From: Acidobacteriota bacterium
GTDB lineage: Bacteria; Acidobacteriota; Terriglobia; Terriglobales; Acidobacteriaceae
Direction: 5' to 3'
Assembly (NCBI GenBank): GCA_003225495.1
Contig: QIAJ01000169.1
Location: 1 to 64,000, forward strand
DNA length: 64,000 bases
The number at the start of each line of letters is the position of its first letter. Within the stretch, counting starts at the first letter, position 1. This document shows positions 44,922 through 53,789 of the stretch, one piece after another. The notes under the pieces are model-generated. The model did no database searches. It was not told where the DNA came from and was given only the letters and a program-made list of their open reading frames with translations. A program made the position numbers and the translations under genes.

Positions 44922-46796
44922 ATGTGTGGCATTGTCGGATACGTGGGGAAGAAGGAAGTCGTCCCGGTCATCATCGAAGGCCTGAGGCGGCTCGAGTATC
45001 GCGGTTATGACTCCGCCGGAATCGCCGTCGCCGGGAATGGCGAAGGCCTCCAGATCCGCCGCGCCGAAGGCAAGCTGCGCAATCTGGAAGAGGTCATCCG
45101 CAACAAACTGCTGGACGGCACCTACGGCATCGGACACACGCGCTGGGCCACGCACGGCCGCCCCACCGAGGAGAACGCCCACCCCCATCGTGACTGCACC
45201 GGACGCATCGTCGTCGTTCACAACGGTATCGTCGAGAATTATTTGTCCCTCAAAAGGAAGCTCAGGGAAGAGGGCCACAAGTTCAGCACCGAGACCGACA
45301 CGGAAGTTATTGCTCACCTGATCGAGAACCACTATCTGAAAACCGGCAACGGCCATCGGCCCGTTCTCGAAGAAGCAGTGCGCAAGGCGGTAAAGGAATT
45401 GACTGGCGTGTTTGCCCTGGTCGTGATCGCCATCGATGATCCCAACAAGATTGTCGCCGCCCGCAACGGCCCGCCCGCCGTGATCGGTCTGGGCAAAGAC
45501 GAATTCTTTGTCGCCTCTGACGTGCCCGCGATTCTCCATCACACTCGCGACCTTTTCTTCTTAGCTGACGGCGATCTCGCAGTGATCACGCAGCAAGGCG
45601 TCAAGCTCACCGATTTCGACGGCAACCCCGTCGAGCGCCAGGTCCAGCGCATTACCTGGGATCCCATCATGGCAGAAAAGGGCGGCTTCAAGCACTTCAT
45701 GCTCAAGGAAATCTACGAGCAGCCCCGCACCATCCGCGACACCACCCTCGGACGGGTTTCGCAGGACAGCGGCCAGGTATTCCTCGACGAGATGCAAGTC
45801 ACCGCGGATGAATTCAAGGCGATGAAGAAACTCAACATCACCGCCTGCGGCACCAGTTGGCACGCCGGACTAGCCGGCAAGTTCATGATCGAGACCCTCG
45901 CACGCGTCCCCGTCGAAGTTGACTACGCTAGCGAGTGGCGCTACCGCGATCCCATCATGGGTCCGGACACACTCACCTTACTGATCTCCCAGTCCGGCGA
46001 AACCGCCGACACCATCGCCGCCCAGCGGGAAGCCAAAACCAGAGGTTCGAAGACACTCGCCATCTGCAACGTCGTTGGCTCCATGATCACCCGCGAAGCC
46101 GCTGGCACCATCTATACGCATGCCGGTCCCGAGATTGGCGTAGCCTCAACCAAAGCGTTCAGCGGACAGCTCACTGCCCTCTACCTTTTCGCCCTCTACC
46201 TCGGGCAGGTACGTGGCACGCTGACCCCCGCGCAAGCCAAGGCCCTGGTCCAGCAGCTCACCCACATTCCTGGCAAGCTCGAACAGATCCTCACTCACGA
46301 CGAAGCCTGCAACGAGTTATCGAAAACTTATGTCCGCGCCCAGGATTTCCTCTTCCTCGGCCGCGGCATCCACTACCCAATCGCCCTCGAAGGCGCCCTC
46401 AAGCTCAAAGAGATTTCCTACATTCACGCCGAAGGATACCCCGCCGGAGAGATGAAGCACGGCCCTAACGCCCTCATAGACGAGAACCTTCCGGTAGTAA
46501 TCATCGCCACCCGAGACGTGAACAGTCCCGCCTCGATGACCCGCTACGAAAAAACCATCTCAAACCTTCAGGAAGTGAAAGCCCGCTCCGGTATCGTGAT
46601 CGCGCTCGCCACCGAGGGTGACGATCAAATCCAGGAAGATGCCGATCACGTTCTCTACATTCCACCCGCTCCCGAGGAGTTGTCCGCAATTCTCGAAATC
46701 GTACCTTTACAACTGCTGGCCTACCATATCGCCGTCCGCCGCGGCTGCGACGTCGATCAACCCCGCAACCTGGCCAAGTCGGTTACGGTGGAGTAG
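44922..46796 (+). CDS. glmS: glutamine--fructose-6-phosphate aminotransferase
   Basis: Makes glucosamine-6-phosphate for cell wall precursors. The class II glutaminase domain begins [14 protein letters not shown] with the nucleophile Cys1 (after Met removal) and HTRWATHG; two SIS sugar-isomerase domains follow, with [18 protein letters not shown] and [12 protein letters not shown], ending in NLAKSVTVE. The 624-aa length is normal. No glmS ribozyme is visible in the 89-bp leader. Confidence 0.97.
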   Translation: MCGIVGYVGKKEVVPVIIEGLRRLEYRGYDSAGIAVAGNGEGLQIRRAEGKLRNLEEVIRNKLLDGTYGIGHTRWATHGRPTEENAHPHRDCTGRIVVVHNGIVENYLSLKRKLREEGHKFSTETDTEVIAHLIENHYLKTGNGHRPVLEEAVRKAVKELTGVFALVVIAIDDPNKIVAARNGPPAVIGLGKDEFFVASDVPAILHHTRDLFFLADGDLAVITQQGVKLTDFDGNPVERQVQRITWDPIMAEKGGFKHFMLKEIYEQPRTIRDTTLGRVSQDSGQVFLDEMQVTADEFKAMKKLNITACGTSWHAGLAGKFMIETLARVPVEVDYASEWRYRDPIMGPDTLTLLISQSGETADTIAAQREAKTRGSKTLAICNVVGSMITREAAGTIYTHAGPEIGVASTKAFSGQLTALYLFALYLGQVRGTLTPAQAKALVQQLTHIPGKLEQILTHDEACNELSKTYVRAQDFLFLGRGIHYPIALEGALKLKEISYIHAEGYPAGEMKHGPNALIDENLPVVIIATRDVNSPASMTRYEKTISNLQEVKARSGIVIALATEGDDQIQEDADHVLYIPPAPEELSAILEIVPLQLLAYHIAVRRGCDVDQPRNLAKSVTVE

Positions 46797-46939
46797 AGAA
46801 TTGCCGTTTCGTTGCTCTGCCCTCCAGCTTCAGGTTGCTAGCTCCTTGCTGGAAGTCAGCAACCGTCCTCATTTCTAACCCGGTCCACGTTGACGGCCTT
46901 TCGCGTTACCGCCTAGCATGAATGCGAAAGGAGCACTCT

Positions 46940-49117
46940 GTGATCGGTCAAGTGCTCGGCCATTGCCGCATCGTAGCCAAGATTGGGCAAGGAGGGATGG
47001 GTGTCGTCTATCGCGCCCAGGATGAAGTGCTGCATCGCGACGTGGCGTTGAAGGTTGTCAGCAAGAACACTTCTCTCGATTCGTCCGGACGCCAGAACCT
47101 CCTGCACGAGGCGCGAGCTTCTTCTGCTCTCGCACATCCCAACATCTGCACCATCTACGAAGTAGGCGAGAGCGATGGCGAACTCTACATCGTAATGGAG
47201 TTGGTGGAGGGCAAGTCTCTCCGCGAGTTGAGCGGAGATCACGGATTGCCCCCTGAGTCAGTGCTGCGCTACGGCGTTCAGATCGCCAGCGCGCTCGTCC
47301 GCGCCCACGACAGAGGCATCATTCATCGCGATCTAAAAGCGGCAAACATTGTCGTCACGGCCGAAGGATTAGTTAAAGTACTCGACTTTGGACTAGCCAA
47401 GAAAGTCGGCGGCACAATTTTCGATGCCGTCACCCGCTCGTTCGAAACCATGCTTGACGCTTCCGGCGTAAGCGGCACTCTGCCATACATCGCTCCCGAA
47501 ATCCTGCGCGGCGAAGGGACTGATTACCGCAGCGATCTGTGGGCACTCGGTGTAGTGCTCTATGAGGCCGCTTCCGGACGTCTGCCCTTCGATGGCCGCA
47601 CCGGCTTCGAGATCAGCTCAGCCATCATGCGTGAGCTGCCCAAGCCGCTTGGACCTCCCGTCCCGCCCGGACTCTGGGCCATCATTCAACGCTGCCTGGC
47701 GAAGGAACCCTTGCATCGATACCAGCGCGCCGGCGAAGTCCAGGCCGCTCTCGAAGCGGTGCAGTCGGCCGTCAACGTGTCTCCTGCTCCCCCCGCCGAG
47801 GTGAGCCAACCCAGAACCACAATGTTGCATGGCGTTCAGCATATTCACGTCAAGAAGGGGGACTTCCTTCTGCTCGTAGGAACCACCAAGGGAGCCTTCC
47901 TTCTGCGCTCGAACCGGCAGCGCACGCGCTGGGAATTGGGTGGCCCTTACTTTCACGGACACAGTGTCTATTCGATGGCTTACGACGGCCGCGGCGGCCA
48001 ACATCGCATATGGGCCTCAACTCAGAATTATTGGGGAACGCTTCTTCGTTCCAGCGATGACTTTGGAAAAAGCTGGACGAATCCGCAGGAACCTCCGATT
48101 CGATTTCCGCCCGATACCGGAGTATCCCTCAAAAACATCTGGCAGATATCGCTCGGCCCGATGAACGATCCCGAAGTGCTCTATTGCGGAGTAGAACCGG
48201 CTGCGCTCTTTCAAACCCGTGATGCTGGTGAGACCTGGTCGCTCGTCCGCGGTCTGTTCGATCATCCGCATCGGCCGCGATGGGTGCCCGGCAACGGGGG
48301 ACTGGCTCTGCACACCATCGTGCTTGATCCCGCCAACAACCAGCGCATGTATGTGGCAATTTCATCGGGCGGAGTCTACCGTACCGATGATGGCGGCCAG
48401 ACATGGTCGGCGCAAAACCGAGGCGTCCGCGTCGTGTTCCTGCCCGACAAGTATCCTGAGTTCGGACAGTGCGTCCACAAGATTGCCATGCATCCCGACC
48501 ATCCGGAACGTCTGTTCCTGCAAAATCACTGGGGCCTTTATCGATCGGACGACTGGGCGGAAAACTGGTTTGATATCGCCAATGGCGTGCCCTCCGATTT
48601 CGGATTTGCCATGGTCATGCATCCCCGAAACCCTGATTGGGTGTACATCGTTCCGGTCGAATCCGACGAATTCCGCTGTACCTGTGACGGACGCTTGCGT
48701 GTCTATCGAACGCGCAATGCGGGCGCTTCATGGGAACCGCTTCAGCGCGGCTTGCCGCAGAAGCGCGCCTACGAAACCGTTCTGCGGGACGCAATGACAG
48801 CCGATTCGCTCGATCCGGTCGGACTCTATCTGGGGACAAGAAACGGACAGATCTTCGGCTCCCGCGACGAAGGAAAAACGTGGCAAAAAATTATCGAGGG
48901 ACTACCGGCGATTGTCTGCATTCGTACGGCACTGGTCCAGGACTCATCACGTGTCTCGGCGATGACGTCGTCGAAAACCTCATCCAGTACCGCTTCTGTG
49001 TCTAAGACTGTCTCGAAGCTTTCGGTCGCGACCTCTTCCCGAGGAAAATCTTTCAGTAAGAGCAAGTCACGCGGAGCCAGTTCGCGCGGAACGAATTCGC
49101 GGGGAACCAGAAGATAA
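46940..49117 (+). CDS. Ser/Thr protein kinase fused to BNR propeller, with basic Ser/Thr tail
   Basis: The GTG at 46940 follows AAAGGAG; this MIGQ start is typical of the family. The kinase (about 1-270) has GQGGMGVVY, HRDLKAANIVV, DFGLAKK and an APE-like site. After a linker, residues about 300-668 form a sialidase/photosystem-stability-like BNR propeller (repeats GETWSLV, GQTWSAQ, GASWEPL, GKTWQKI). There is no membrane segment, unlike most kin. The last 57 residues (669-725) contain 28 Ser/Thr, 13 Lys/Arg and no Asp/Glu, ending in three SRG[AT]x repeats. A MoaD/ThiS-like gene starts 3 nt later. Kinase-BNR fusion is inferred to be unusual. Confidence 0.82.
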   Translation: MIGQVLGHCRIVAKIGQGGMGVVYRAQDEVLHRDVALKVVSKNTSLDSSGRQNLLHEARASSALAHPNICTIYEVGESDGELYIVMELVEGKSLRELSGDHGLPPESVLRYGVQIASALVRAHDRGIIHRDLKAANIVVTAEGLVKVLDFGLAKKVGGTIFDAVTRSFETMLDASGVSGTLPYIAPEILRGEGTDYRSDLWALGVVLYEAASGRLPFDGRTGFEISSAIMRELPKPLGPPVPPGLWAIIQRCLAKEPLHRYQRAGEVQAALEAVQSAVNVSPAPPAEVSQPRTTMLHGVQHIHVKKGDFLLLVGTTKGAFLLRSNRQRTRWELGGPYFHGHSVYSMAYDGRGGQHRIWASTQNYWGTLLRSSDDFGKSWTNPQEPPIRFPPDTGVSLKNIWQISLGPMNDPEVLYCGVEPAALFQTRDAGETWSLVRGLFDHPHRPRWVPGNGGLALHTIVLDPANNQRMYVAISSGGVYRTDDGGQTWSAQNRGVRVVFLPDKYPEFGQCVHKIAMHPDHPERLFLQNHWGLYRSDDWAENWFDIANGVPSDFGFAMVMHPRNPDWVYIVPVESDEFRCTCDGRLRVYRTRNAGASWEPLQRGLPQKRAYETVLRDAMTADSLDPVGLYLGTRNGQIFGSRDEGKTWQKIIEGLPAIVCIRTALVQDSSRVSAMTSSKTSSSTASVSKTVSKLSVATSSRGKSFSKSKSRGASSRGTNSRGTRR

Positions 49118-49120
49118 GCC

Positions 49121-49402
49121 ATGCCCGTGACCTTTCACATTCCCGGCGGATTGCGTGAATTCACCGAAGGACGACACAGCGTTGTGATTGAACACTCCCC
49201 CGCAACCCTGGGCGAAGCATTGTCTCTCTTGTGGAATCTCTATCCTGGCGTTCGCTCCCGCATGGCAACCGAGCAGGGAGAGATTCGCGAACACATCAAC
49301 ATCTTCATCGGGGATGAGAACATGCGATACACCGGCGGCCTGGCAAGCCCCCTCCCCGCCCCTTCCGAAATCTCCATCGTCCCCGCCATTAGCGGAGGAT
49401 GA
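49121..49402 (+). CDS. MoaD/ThiS-like beta-grasp protein with C-terminal Gly-Gly
   Basis: A 93-aa ubiquitin-like protein (MPVTFHIPGGLREFTEGRHSVVIEH...HINIFIGDENMRYTGG...SEISIVPAISGG). The two terminal Gly are those adenylated by MoeB/ThiF/E1-like enzymes and used for sulfur transfer or, in SAMP-type proteins, conjugation. No MoeB/MoaE/ThiG is adjacent. It starts 3 nt after the kinase-propeller stop, so the proteins are made together. This family is elsewhere paired with stand-alone BNR proteins as I recall, which supports a real functional link. Confidence 0.85.
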   Translation: MPVTFHIPGGLREFTEGRHSVVIEHSPATLGEALSLLWNLYPGVRSRMATEQGEIREHINIFIGDENMRYTGGLASPLPAPSEISIVPAISGG

Positions 49403-49532
49403 GTTCTCAGTATTTGCGGGCATGCAAGCATATCCGTTTCTCTTTTTGCATGACGCGACTTCCTCCGCAATGCCGCTGGACCACGGACTTCATCCCCTTA
49501 GGGACCAGCCCACGCAGCCGACTTCAGCGGGC

Positions 49533-49538
49533 TATAAT
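49533..49538 (+). promoter_or_regulatory. candidate -10 of the aldo/keto reductase gene
   Basis: A perfect TATAAT 43 bp before the TTG start at 49581. No clear -35 is seen at 16-18 bp. It suggests that the reductase can be transcribed apart from the kinase-MoaD pair. Confidence 0.45.
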
Positions 49539-49580
49539 TCTCACTCTCAATCCATGCCCTTTCGCCGAGGAGACCCGACC

Positions 49581-50582
49581 TTGTACGTACCCGAAATCAA
49601 CCGCTACGACACCATGCAGTATCGCCGCTCCGGACGCAGCGGCATTCAACTTCCCGCCATCTCACTCGGCCTCTGGCACAATTACGGAGGCGTTGACAAT
49701 TTCGAAAACGCCCGCACCATGCTGCGTCGCGCCTTCGACCTCGGCATCACGCACTTCGATCTAGCCAACAACTACGGCCCGCCCTACGGCTCAGCCGAGG
49801 AAAATTTCGGCCAGATCCTAAAGAAAGATTTCATTCCCTATCGCGTCGAACTGATCATCTCCACCAAAGCCGGATGGGACATGTGGCCCGGCCCCTACGG
49901 AAACCTGGGCTCGCGAAAGTACATCCTGGCCAGCCTCGATCAAAGCCTCAAGCGCATGGGCCTGGAGTACGTCGACATCTTTTATCATCACCGTCCCGAT
50001 CCCGACACGCCGATGGAAGAGAGCCTCGGTGCTCTCGACACTGCCGTGCGCTCCGGCAAGGCGCTTTATGCTGGCATCTCCGCATACAGCGCCAAGCAAA
50101 CTGCGGAAGCGGTCAAGATCATGCGCAGTCTGGGAACGCCCTGCGTGATTCATCAGCCCAAGTACTCAATGCTGGTGCGTGATCCCGAGCAGGGTTTGCT
50201 CGATGTGCTCGGCAAAGAAGGAGTCGGCTGCATCGTCTTCAGCCCGCTCGCGCAAGGTTTACTTTCGGATCGTTATCTGCAAGGCATTCCCTCAGACTCC
50301 CGTGCAGCGCGTGATTTCTTCCTGAAGAGAAAAGATATCGATGAGCGCAAGGTCGCGATGCTGCAGGAACTGAACGCCGTTGCAAACCAACGCGGACAAT
50401 CTCTCGCCGAGATGGCTGTCGCCTGGGTACTGCGCGATCCGTGCGTCACCAGCGCGCTGGTGGGAACCAGCAAAGTTCAACAGGTCGATGACAACGTAGC
50501 CGCCCTGAAGAATCTGGCCTTTTCGTCCGAAGAGTTGAAAAAGATCGACGGTATTCTCGCCAGCAAGCAGTCCGTAGCATAA
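49581..50582 (+). CDS. gpr: aldo/keto reductase, L-glyceraldehyde-3-phosphate reductase-like (YghZ/GpR)
   Basis: A 333-aa TIM-barrel NADPH-dependent aldehyde reductase. TTG 49581 has GAGGAG at 49565-49570 and begins right at the family's N-terminus (LYVPEINRYDTMQYRRSG), so it is preferred over ATG 49554. The protein matches the E. coli YghZ pattern: LGLWHNYGGV, FDLGITHFDLANNYGPPYGSAEENFG (catalytic Tyr), STKAGWDMWPGPYG, SRKYILASLDQSLKRMGLEYVDIFYHHR, SPLAQGLLSDRYLQGIP. It detoxifies methylglyoxal-type aldehydes in that family. A short TATAAT box precedes it. Confidence 0.9.
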   Translation: MYVPEINRYDTMQYRRSGRSGIQLPAISLGLWHNYGGVDNFENARTMLRRAFDLGITHFDLANNYGPPYGSAEENFGQILKKDFIPYRVELIISTKAGWDMWPGPYGNLGSRKYILASLDQSLKRMGLEYVDIFYHHRPDPDTPMEESLGALDTAVRSGKALYAGISAYSAKQTAEAVKIMRSLGTPCVIHQPKYSMLVRDPEQGLLDVLGKEGVGCIVFSPLAQGLLSDRYLQGIPSDSRAARDFFLKRKDIDERKVAMLQELNAVANQRGQSLAEMAVAWVLRDPCVTSALVGTSKVQQVDDNVAALKNLAFSSEELKKIDGILASKQSVA

Positions 50583-50747
50583 AAGCTCTAGGGTAGAGGC
50601 GCGGCTTGCCGCGGCTCTGTCGGCGCCGGAATGATCCAAGCGCATGCCCAACCGCTGGCGACGGACACCGGGCACGCCACGTCTCTACTGCCGATTTTTG
50701 GAAGACGGGTTGGGTCGCGGCGTGACGCTGCATCATCCATATACCCA

Positions 50748-51470
50748 ATGGCACAATTTCAGACATTGCAAGCATCTCTGGCTGCGGCCAGAGATTTATC
50801 CGAATTCACAAAGCACCTTGAGTTCGAATTAAAAGACGCACCGCGCTTGGGGTTTGTCCCAGGGCAGTGGCTTTCGCTGAGAGCCTCGACGCCTGACGGC
50901 GAGGAAATCACGCGAGCTTATTCGATTGCTTCCCCGCCAACCGAAGATGGCCGCTTCGCCTTCTGCCTCAATCGCGTACCTGAAGGATTCATGTCGAACC
51001 ACCTCTGCGACATGCGTGAGGGGGCAGAGATTACGTTCGAGGGTCCGTTCGGCGGTTTCATCCTGCGTCCGCCATTGCGCGACACCGTATTCATCGCAAC
51101 CGGAACCGGAATCGCACCATTTCGATCGATGCTGCATTGGCTGCTCGCCGACCGGACGCGACATGAGGGACGTCAATTCTGGCTAGTGTTCGGCGTGCGC
51201 TACGAGCAGGACATCTACTATCGCGAAGAATTCGAGCGGCTCGCGCAGGAGCACTCCAATTTCGAGTTCTTGCCGACGCTCAGCCGCGGGGGTCCCGAAT
51301 GGAAAGGACTGCGCGGATATGTGCAGGAGCATGTGCCGGGCATAGTCGGCGATCGCACCGACATGCACGCTTACATCTGCGGACTCGATAAAATGGTCAG
51401 TGCCAATCGCCAGTTGCTGAAGTCGTTGGGATGGGATCGCAAACAGATTCTGTATGAAAAGTACGATTGA
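50748..51470 (+). CDS. ferredoxin--NADP reductase-like FAD-binding oxidoreductase
   Basis: A 240-aa FNR-superfamily flavoprotein. The FAD site RAYSIASPP and NADP site GTGIAPFRSMLHWLLAD are clear; YICGLDKMV and the C-terminal aromatic tail EKYD follow. It transfers electrons between NAD(P)H and a ferredoxin, flavodoxin or oxygenase partner that is not in the window. The ATG at 50748 is chosen because the family begins near FQTLQASLAAARDLS. It is adjacent to the aldo/keto reductase. Confidence 0.88.
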   Translation: MAQFQTLQASLAAARDLSEFTKHLEFELKDAPRLGFVPGQWLSLRASTPDGEEITRAYSIASPPTEDGRFAFCLNRVPEGFMSNHLCDMREGAEITFEGPFGGFILRPPLRDTVFIATGTGIAPFRSMLHWLLADRTRHEGRQFWLVFGVRYEQDIYYREEFERLAQEHSNFEFLPTLSRGGPEWKGLRGYVQEHVPGIVGDRTDMHAYICGLDKMVSANRQLLKSLGWDRKQILYEKYD

Positions 51471-51515
51471 AAATCGCCGCATCAGCGGGTCGGTGTTGCA
51501 AACAAAGCCAATAAA

Positions 51516-52100
51516 ATGAAAACGACTAAGACTCTCGCGCGCTGTGCATGGCCCACGAACGATCTTGCGATTCTTTATCACGACCAGGAGTGGGGTGTTC
51601 CACAACATGATGACCGCGTGCTGTTCGAATTTCTGATCCTGGAAGGAGCACAGGCCGGCCTAAGTTGGGACACGATTCTAAGGAAGCGCGAGAATTACCG
51701 CGCTGCCTTCAGTGGTTTCGACGCGAAGAAAATTGCCCGCTACGATCGTCGAAAGATTCTAGCCCTGATGCAAGATGCCGGAATCGTCCGCAACCGGCTG
51801 AAGATCGCAGCAACCGTACAGAACGCGAAAGCCTTCCTCGCAGTCCAGAAAGAATTCAAGACCTTCGACCGTTACATCTGGCAATTCGTGGGAGGCAAGC
51901 CTCGCGTCAACATCTGGAAGGCCGGGCAGGGGGTTCCGGCGAGCACCGCCGAATCCGACGCAATGAGTAAGGATCTCAAGAAGCGCGGATTCACCTTCGT
52001 CGGCTCGACCATCTGCTATGCGTTCATGCAGGCGACTGGAATGGTGAACGACCATGCAGTCGCGTGCTTCCGCTATCGCCAACTTCGTCCGCAACCTTAG
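51516..52100 (+). CDS. tag: DNA-3-methyladenine glycosylase I
   Basis: Base-excision repair enzyme that removes 3-methyladenine. The 194 aa contain the Tag signature CAWPTNDLAILYHDQEWGVPQHDDRVLFEFLILEGAQAGLSWDTILRKRENYRAAF, with the zinc Cys10 and His22 and the C-terminal ligands in MVNDHAVACFRY. It ends overlapping the convergent acyltransferase by 4 bp. Confidence 0.96.
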   Translation: MKTTKTLARCAWPTNDLAILYHDQEWGVPQHDDRVLFEFLILEGAQAGLSWDTILRKRENYRAAFSGFDAKKIARYDRRKILALMQDAGIVRNRLKIAATVQNAKAFLAVQKEFKTFDRYIWQFVGGKPRVNIWKAGQGVPASTAESDAMSKDLKKRGFTFVGSTICYAFMQATGMVNDHAVACFRYRQLRPQP

Positions 52101-53149
52101 CTAACTTTGAGTTGGGTCTCGGCAGGTAACTGAAACGCGGCCACCGGCGCGGTTTCTGGCGGCGCACTCTCAGCGGACTCGGGGGATCTAGCCAGTTTCT
52201 CGCGCAGACGCAACATCGGCTGTTCCACCAGATAGTACGAGAGGCAGGCTGCGGCGAGCGCCATCAGGGCGAGAGAGTACCCCTGCCGTAGTACCGGGTT
52301 AGAACAAAACACTTCCTGCCACAAATAGAGGCTGTAGCTCACTCTTCCCAGCCACGCTACAGGCGCCCAATTCAGCGCACGATACGGCACCTGAATCACA
52401 TGCAATACAACTCCGGCAATCGAGAAGTTAAGCAAGGGCTTCAGCACAAACAGCAAGAAGAGCGTGCGCGCCGCGCTGGTGGCTGGAAACCACGGGATGA
52501 AAATCATCGCCAGGAGCATCAGAACAGCCAGAGAGCCATTGATCTTGGGGAGGCGAGGCGCAAAGATGGCCAGCAAACATCCGATCGCCAACTGGTCCGC
52601 GAATACCGGCAGACTTCCAATGAACCCGTTGTGGACTTTGAAGGCATACAGCGCCGCGCGAAACACTGGCGTAGCCAGAAAGACACACACAAGAATGGCA
52701 GTCTTGTGGCGGTGCCACTTCTTCAGCGTAAGCGGCCACAGCAGATAGAATTGTTCTTCAATACTGAGCGACCACAAGTGCCCGAAGACCCACGGGCGCG
52801 CGATGTCCATGTTCGCGACGTAGAACAGTGCCGCCGCCACGTGATACCAGCGCATCTCGTGCCGATAAAAAACAACCACGACCGCCAGAAAAACCAAGGC
52901 TGCGGGAAATATTCGGAAGGCCCGGCGAATGTAGAACTCGCGCAGACTAATCGTGGACGTCCGCTCGTGTTCGCGCAGCAGGATGTTTGTGATCAGATAT
53001 CCGGAAAGCACGAAAAAAACCTGGACGCCCAGCGCGCCGTAGCCCTGCATCAGGCCGAGTGAAACATGTTTCCACTTGATCAGATGGCTGAGCACCACCA
53101 GCGAGATCGATATTGCCCGCAAGCCGTCGAGTGAGGGTATACGTTGCAT
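52097..53149 (-). CDS. acyltransferase 3 family membrane protein, second copy
   Basis: About 350 residues, starting MQRIPSLDGLRAISISLVVLSHLIKW (catalytic-type His), then GVQVFFVLSGYLITNILL and RRAFRIFPAALVF with ten or so membrane segments. It would O-acylate a surface polysaccharide or similar. A start at 53212 adds 21 residues without a ribosome site; 53149 gives the family-like N-terminus. It is separate from the ilv-linked paralogue. The C-terminus is polar and Pro/Ala/Glu-rich. Confidence 0.88.
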   Translation of the reverse strand: MQRIPSLDGLRAISISLVVLSHLIKWKHVSLGLMQGYGALGVQVFFVLSGYLITNILLREHERTSTISLREFYIRRAFRIFPAALVFLAVVVVFYRHEMRWYHVAAALFYVANMDIARPWVFGHLWSLSIEEQFYLLWPLTLKKWHRHKTAILVCVFLATPVFRAALYAFKVHNGFIGSLPVFADQLAIGCLLAIFAPRLPKINGSLAVLMLLAMIFIPWFPATSAARTLFLLFVLKPLLNFSIAGVVLHVIQVPYRALNWAPVAWLGRVSYSLYLWQEVFCSNPVLRQGYSLALMALAAACLSYYLVEQPMLRLREKLARSPESAESAPPETAPVAAFQLPAETQLKVS

Positions 53150-53316
53150 GTTCAGACTTGATTCGCTGCCGTAGCGGACGACGATTCTGCTGAACATAGC
53201 ACGACCGCCCATCCTTCCGCACCGCGGGCTGATATTATCTACGACTCATCGCCAGACACACCGGCATGTTGGAAAGGTAGCTAACTTATTCATTCTTTTG
53301 GGTTGAGAATGAGATG

Positions 53317-53336
53317 AATGTTCCACGTGGAACATT
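53317..53336. promoter_or_regulatory. parS-like ParB-binding site
   Basis: A 20-bp perfect palindrome whose core TGTTCCACGTGGAACA (53319-53334) equals the parS form known from Pseudomonas and differs from the B. subtilis consensus TGTTTCACGTGAAACA at only two positions. It lies in an intergenic gap before a small antitoxin-like gene. ParB binds such sites and recruits SMC-ScpAB; scpA and scpB are in this window. No second copy was found here. Confidence 0.8.
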
Positions 53337-53381
53337 GTACCGGTGATACTGTATGTACGAGTAACGAGGATTTGGCGCGAA

Positions 53382-53627
53382 ATGAAACAACGCGAACGAG
53401 TTGCAAAGAAGCGACGATCCAAGAGCAAGGCGAAGGCGGCCAAGAAGCGCGCACCCTACCTACTGCCCGAATTCGCGGCGCTTTACAAGCCACTCAAGAT
53501 GCCCGTAACCCTCCGGTTGGATGCTGACATCGTGGCATGGTTCAAGAAACAGGGGCAAGGCTACCAGACCCGAATCAACCAGGCCTTGCGGAAGTTGATG
53601 ACGGGCGATCGCAAGAGGACTGGATAG
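53382..53627 (+). CDS. BrnA-like antitoxin, orphan
   Basis: An 81-aa protein. Lys/Arg-rich head (MKQRERVAKKRRSKSKAKAAKKR), then PVTLRLDADIVAWFKKQGQGYQTRINQALRKLM, which is the BrnA antitoxin ribbon-helix-helix pattern. The usual upstream toxin gene brnT is not in the gap before it. It may be a stand-alone DNA-binding protein or a remnant. ATG 53382 lacks a strong Shine-Dalgarno. It begins 46 bp after the parS-like site. Confidence 0.75.
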   Translation: MKQRERVAKKRRSKSKAKAAKKRAPYLLPEFAALYKPLKMPVTLRLDADIVAWFKKQGQGYQTRINQALRKLMTGDRKRTG

Positions 53628-53789
53628 CAGGGCCAAGCCAGTGCGCGAGATACTGTTCAGGATTTTTCTCAAGTTCCCCCCCGCGCGAAGTTGGGACTTG
53701 GTTTGACAGCCTACGACTTTGCGGAAATCGTTACGCTAAAATTTTGGTGGTGATGCCACCTGATTCACACTCTTACGAGGTTCATCCGC

